DNA of 14,715 bases from Bacillota bacterium (GTDB taxonomy: Bacteria; Bacillota; Clostridia; Christensenellales; SZUA-584). Below the pieces are notes generated by a model. The model was not told the origin of the DNA. It did no database searches and saw nothing but the letters and a program-made list of their open reading frames with translations. Where the stretch lies: NCBI GenBank assembly GCA_023396555.1, contig JAEWWC010000288.1, positions 1 through 14,715 on the forward strand. The letters run 5' to 3'. This document shows, in pieces, positions 11,849 to 14,715 of this stretch. The position numbers and the translations under genes are program-made. Within the stretch, counting starts at the first letter, position 1. Each line of letters starts with the position of its first letter.

Positions 11849-12679
11849 GTGTACCGAATACTCAAAAAAGAGACGCTCAGCGAACAGGTCAAGCTCATGG
11901 TTATTGACGCGCCGCTGGTCGCCAAAAAAGCGCAGCCCGGGCAGTTTATCATACTGCGCGTCAACGAGCAGGGCGAGCGCATTCCGCTCACCATCGCCGA
12001 TTACGACGCGAATGCCGGCACCGTGACGATCATCTTCCAGGAGGTCGGCAAAACCACGCTGCACCTGGGAACGCTGAACGAAGGCGACAGCCTGCAGGAT
12101 TTCGTCGGGCCGCTGGGAGAGCCGTCGCATTTCGACAGCACCGTCAAAAAAGCCGCGGTCATCGGCGGCGGGCTGGGCACAGCCATCGCGTACCCGCAGG
12201 CCAAAAAGCTGCACGCCATGGGCGTTTCCGTAACCAGCATCATCGGCTTCCGTAACAAGGACCTCATCCTGCTTGAAAAGGAAGTGGGCGCGGTATCCGA
12301 CAAGCTGCTTGTGATGACGGATGACGGCAGCAACGGTCGCAAGGGCTTCGTGACGGACGCGCTCAAAGCCGAGATAGAGGCAGGCGAGAAGTTTGACGTC
12401 GTCGTCGCTATCGGGCCGCTCGTAATGATGAAATTCGTGTCCAAGCTCACCAAAGAATACGGTATTAAGACCATCGTCAGCATGAACCCGGTGATGATCG
12501 ACGGCACCGGCATGTGCGGCGGCTGCCGTGTTACCGTGGGCGGCAAGACCAAGTTCGCGTGTGTGGACGGGCCGGATTTTGACGGTCACGAGGTGGATTT
12601 CGACGAAGCGATGCGCCGTCAGGGCATGTATAAGAAGCAGGAAGGCGAAAGCTGCAACCTGTTCAGGGGGGTGAAGTAA
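11849..12679 (+). CDS. nfnA: NADH-dependent ferredoxin:NADP+ oxidoreductase, NfnA subunit
   Basis: The 276-residue small subunit of the electron-bifurcating transhydrogenase carries FAD and a [2Fe-2S] cluster and binds NAD(H). The N-terminal flavin domain has PGQFIILRV and RIPLTIADYD, and a nucleotide-binding domain follows with AAVIGGGLGTAIAYPQA. The cluster region is D218-GTGMCGGC with C223, C226 and C238; in NfnA of known structure three Cys and one Asp are ligands. The start is GTG at 11849-11851, giving the family-typical MYRILKKETLS. GAGGAG lies 7 nt before it. The frame also opens at a GTG at 11834, but that overlaps the ribosome binding site. It abuts nfnB with no spacer. Confidence 0.93.
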   Translation: MYRILKKETLSEQVKLMVIDAPLVAKKAQPGQFIILRVNEQGERIPLTIADYDANAGTVTIIFQEVGKTTLHLGTLNEGDSLQDFVGPLGEPSHFDSTVKKAAVIGGGLGTAIAYPQAKKLHAMGVSVTSIIGFRNKDLILLEKEVGAVSDKLLVMTDDGSNGRKGFVTDALKAEIEAGEKFDVVVAIGPLVMMKFVSKLTKEYGIKTIVSMNPVMIDGTGMCGGCRVTVGGKTKFACVDGPDFDGHEVDFDEAMRRQGMYKKQEGESCNLFRGVK

Positions 12680-14077
12680 ATGGCAAAACGCAATATGGAA
12701 CCGAAGAAGACGCCGATCCCCGAACAGGATCCCAAGGTGCGCGCCACCAACTTCAGCGAGGTCTCGCTGGGGTATACCGAGGAGATGGCGCAGAACGAAG
12801 CGGCGCGCTGCCTGCAGTGCAAGAATCAGCCGTGCGTGGCGGGCTGCCCCGTCAATGTGCAGATACCCGACTTTATCGGCCTGATCGCCGAAGGCAACTA
12901 TATCGACGCGTATAATAAGATACGCGAGACTAACGGTTTGCCCGCCATTTGCGGACGCGTGTGCCCGCAGGAGTCGCAGTGCGAAGAGCTGTGCGTGCGC
13001 GGCATCAAGGGCGAGCCGGTGGGCATCGGCCGCCTGGAACGCTTTGCCGCGGACTACGCGATCAATCAAGGCGTACCCTCGCCCGCCTGCGGCATACCTA
13101 ACGGCAAGAAAGCCGCCGTCATCGGCTCCGGCCCCGCGGGTCTCACCTGCGCGGCGGACCTCGCGCTGATGGGCGTGGACGTCACGGTGTTCGAGGCGTT
13201 CCACACGTCGGGCGGCGTGCTGGTATACGGCATACCCGAGTTCCGTCTGCCCAAGGATCTGGTCAGAAAAGAGATCGAGGCGCTGGTGTGCATGGGCGTC
13301 AAGATCGAGACCAACATGGTGATGGGCCGCGTGCTGACCATCGATGACTTAAAGGAGATGGGCTACGACGCAATATTTATCGGCACGGGCGCAGGGCTCC
13401 CCAGCTTCATGAACATACCGGGCGAGAACCTCAACGGCGTCTACTCCGCCAACGAGTTTTTGACCCGCATCAACCTGATGAAGGGCTACAAATTCCCCGA
13501 ATCCGACACGCCCGTCGTGCGCCACAAGCGCGTGGCCGTCGTCGGCGGCGGCAACGTCGCGATGGACGCGGCGCGCTGCGCGAAGCGGCTTGGTGCTGAA
13601 GAAGTGTACATCGTCTACCGCCGCGGCGAGAAGGAAATGCCCGCGCGTGTTGAGGAAGTGCACCACGCCAAGGAAGAGGGCATCATGTTCCATCTGCTCG
13701 TCAACCCCACCGAAATACTGGGTACGGACGACGGCTATGTGCGTGGCATGCGCCTGATCAAGATGGAACTGGGCGAGCCGGACAGCTCTGGACGCCGCCG
13801 GCCGGTGCCCGTTGAAGGATCGGAATACGACATTGAGCTGGACGCCGTCGTGGTCGCCATCGGCCAGAGCCCGAACCCGCTGATGCGCACCGCCACTCCC
13901 GGCCTCGCAACGCAAAAATGGGGCGGCATCATCGTGGACGAAGCCACCGGCGCGACCTCCATACCCGGCGTGTACGCGGGCGGCGACGCCGTCTCCGGCG
14001 CGGCCACCGTCATACTCGCGATGGGCGCGGGCAAAACAGCCGCCAAAGCGATGTACGAGTACATGATGGGCAAATAA
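12680..14077 (+). CDS. nfnB: NADH-dependent ferredoxin:NADP+ oxidoreductase, NfnB subunit (GltD/GltA-like)
   Basis: The 465-residue large subunit holds the bifurcating FAD and two [4Fe-4S] clusters and binds NADP(H). The N-terminal ligands are C44-LQ-C47, C52 and C56 (NQPCVAGCP), with a second group at C91, C95, C101 and C105. The FAD fold GSGPAGLTCAADL starts near residue 149. The NADPH fold GGGNVAMDAARCAKRLG with YRRGEKEMPAR follows, and the C-terminal GVYAGGDAVSGAATVILAMG is the usual FAD end. With NfnA it couples NADH and reduced ferredoxin to NADP+ reduction. It resembles the glutamate synthase small subunit, but the nfnA partner and the absence of a GltB gene decide the call. ATG follows the nfnA stop directly, and GGGGGG serves as the binding site. 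Confidence 0.94.
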   Translation: MAKRNMEPKKTPIPEQDPKVRATNFSEVSLGYTEEMAQNEAARCLQCKNQPCVAGCPVNVQIPDFIGLIAEGNYIDAYNKIRETNGLPAICGRVCPQESQCEELCVRGIKGEPVGIGRLERFAADYAINQGVPSPACGIPNGKKAAVIGSGPAGLTCAADLALMGVDVTVFEAFHTSGGVLVYGIPEFRLPKDLVRKEIEALVCMGVKIETNMVMGRVLTIDDLKEMGYDAIFIGTGAGLPSFMNIPGENLNGVYSANEFLTRINLMKGYKFPESDTPVVRHKRVAVVGGGNVAMDAARCAKRLGAEEVYIVYRRGEKEMPARVEEVHHAKEEGIMFHLLVNPTEILGTDDGYVRGMRLIKMELGEPDSSGRRRPVPVEGSEYDIELDAVVVAIGQSPNPLMRTATPGLATQKWGGIIVDEATGATSIPGVYAGGDAVSGAATVILAMGAGKTAAKAMYEYMMGK

Positions 14078-14093
14078 GCCACAGCCGACCAAG

Positions 14094-14127
14094 CCGGCAC
14101 GGAAGCAATTTTCCGAGCCGGTTTTTT
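14094..14127 (+). terminator. Rho-independent terminator of nfnAB
   Basis: A 10-bp GC-rich stem with one A-A mismatch (arms CCGGCACGGAA and TTCCGAGCCGG) surrounds a short loop and is followed by six Ts (14122-14127). It begins 16 nt after the nfnB stop codon. Confidence 0.92.
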
Positions 14128-14136
14128 ATTTGCCCG

Positions 14137-14165
14137 TTGACGGTTTGCCGCCGCCGCATTACCAT
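14137..14165 (+). promoter_or_regulatory. Probable sigma-A promoter for the YhfC-family gene
   Basis: The plus strand has -35 TTGACG (14137-14142), a 17-nt spacer and a weaker -10 TACCAT (14160-14165). It lies directly after the nfnAB terminator and about 35 bp before the next start codon. Confidence 0.55.
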
Positions 14166-14201
14166 ACTGTTATTGCTATATATTTGTAGGAGGATACTAT
14201 C

Positions 14202-14715
14202 ATGGTGGATTCCGCTACCATCACCGCATTCATCGTCAATATCATCATCTGCTTCGGCCTGCCGCTTGGCTGCATACTCTATCTGCTGATCGCCAAAAAA
14301 CGCGCGTTTATCCCCGTGCTCGTCGGCGCGGCGGTGTTCGTCGTATTTCAGCTGATCATACGCATACCGCTGATACAGTATGTGCTGGCCCCGATGGACT
14401 GGTGGGCCGATATGGTCCAGCATCCGTGGCTTTACGGCATATTCCTCGGGCTTACCGCCGGGCTTTTCGAGGAGTTTGGGCGCTACATCGGTTACCGCGC
14501 ACTGCTCAGACGGCGAAGCCGCTGGATCGACGGCTTCGCGTTCGGCGTGGGACACGGCGGCATCGAAGCGATGGCGTTGGTGGGTCTGGCCAACATAAAC
14601 AACCTCGTCATCGCGCAAGTGATCAACAGCGGCCAGATGGACCAGATATCCGCGCTGCTGCCGGCAGGCACCGCCGAGCAGATCGTAGCCCAGATGACAT
14701 CTCTTCAGCCTTTCG
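14202..14715 (+). CDS. YhfC-family intramembrane metalloprotease, C-terminus beyond the window
   Basis: The gene runs off the right edge after 171 codons. It encodes a polytopic membrane protein. Hydrophobic segments lie at about residues 7-30 (AFIVNIIICFGLPLGCILYL), 37-57 (IPVLVGAAVFVVFQLIIRI) and 76-92 (WLYGIFLGLTAGLF). The motif FEEFGRYIGYR follows near residue 90 and GVGHGGIEA near residue 116. The Glu-Glu pair and the His are the expected metal-site residues of the YhfC family, related to CPBP-type intramembrane proteases. Substrates are unknown. AGGAGG stands 8 nt before ATG. Confidence 0.85.
   Translation, partial: MVDSATITAFIVNIIICFGLPLGCILYLLIAKKRAFIPVLVGAAVFVVFQLIIRIPLIQYVLAPMDWWADMVQHPWLYGIFLGLTAGLFEEFGRYIGYRALLRRRSRWIDGFAFGVGHGGIEAMALVGLANINNLVIAQVINSGQMDQISALLPAGTAEQIVAQMTSLQPF

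Noticed and set aside
11756..13204. Open frame of 482 codons on the minus strand across nfnAB
   Set aside because: It lies antisense to two well-recognised genes and is rich in His, Arg and Ala as expected for a shadow of GC-rich coding sequence. No family resemblance or binding site was seen.

Overview
The window looks like a chromosomal piece of a moderately GC-rich Clostridia-type Firmicute. The signs are strong GGAGG/AGGAG ribosome binding sites, use of GTG and TTG starts, a DUF4364 gene, a clostridial-style NfnAB pair and sigma-A-like promoters in AT-rich gaps. No species can be named from the sequence alone.

Left edge (1-540, minus strand): the start of a pyridoxamine-phosphate-oxidase-like gene with a frameshift in an A-run, then a compact RNA array read tRNA-Val(GAC) - probable 6S RNA - tRNA-Gln(CTG) - terminator, driven by a good promoter at 558-585. 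Next come a short QueG-like iron-sulfur protein (minus) and a DUF4364 gene (plus) fired from facing promoters. DUF4364 runs tail to tail into a GntR/HutC-type regulator with a UTRA domain.

Centre (3053-10087, minus strand): an eleven-gene bacterial microcompartment (BMC) locus. In transcription order it is pduL-type phosphotransacylase, a flavoprotein-like BMC protein, BMC-P (EutN/CcmL), PduP/EutE-type CoA-acylating aldehyde dehydrogenase, PduS-like flavo/Fe-S protein, PduT-like BMC-T with a pore-region cysteine, BMC-H, BMC-P, BMC-H, BMC-P and a DeoC-like aldolase. The gene content matches the sugar-phosphate-utilising (SPU) BMC class, in which an aldolase makes acetaldehyde inside the shell. 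The inferred path is deoxyribose-5-phosphate to glyceraldehyde-3-phosphate plus acetaldehyde, then acetyl-CoA, then acetyl-phosphate. The RpiB usually seen with SPU loci and any alcohol dehydrogenase are absent from this window. NADH and CoA recycling would therefore rest on PduS/BMC-T and on PduL, or on genes elsewhere. Several lumen enzymes carry short N-terminal amphipathic helices of the encapsulation-peptide kind.

Upstream of the BMC genes on the same strand, cobT and a small Dabb-domain gene have their own promoter. They are separated from pduL by a 208-bp AT-rich gap holding two hairpins and three TTGTAT repeats. Divergent from cobT, with an extended -10 promoter, is nfnAB, the electron-bifurcating NADH-dependent ferredoxin:NADP+ oxidoreductase, ended by a clear terminator. 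The window closes inside a YhfC-family membrane metalloprotease gene.

The most noteworthy points are a possibly RpiB-less, alcohol-dehydrogenase-less SPU-like compartment with an electron-conducting shell, a DeoC whose active-site surroundings depart from the textbook enzyme, a duplicated BMC-H/BMC-P module, candidate operator repeats, and the 6S RNA abutting a tRNA with no spacer.
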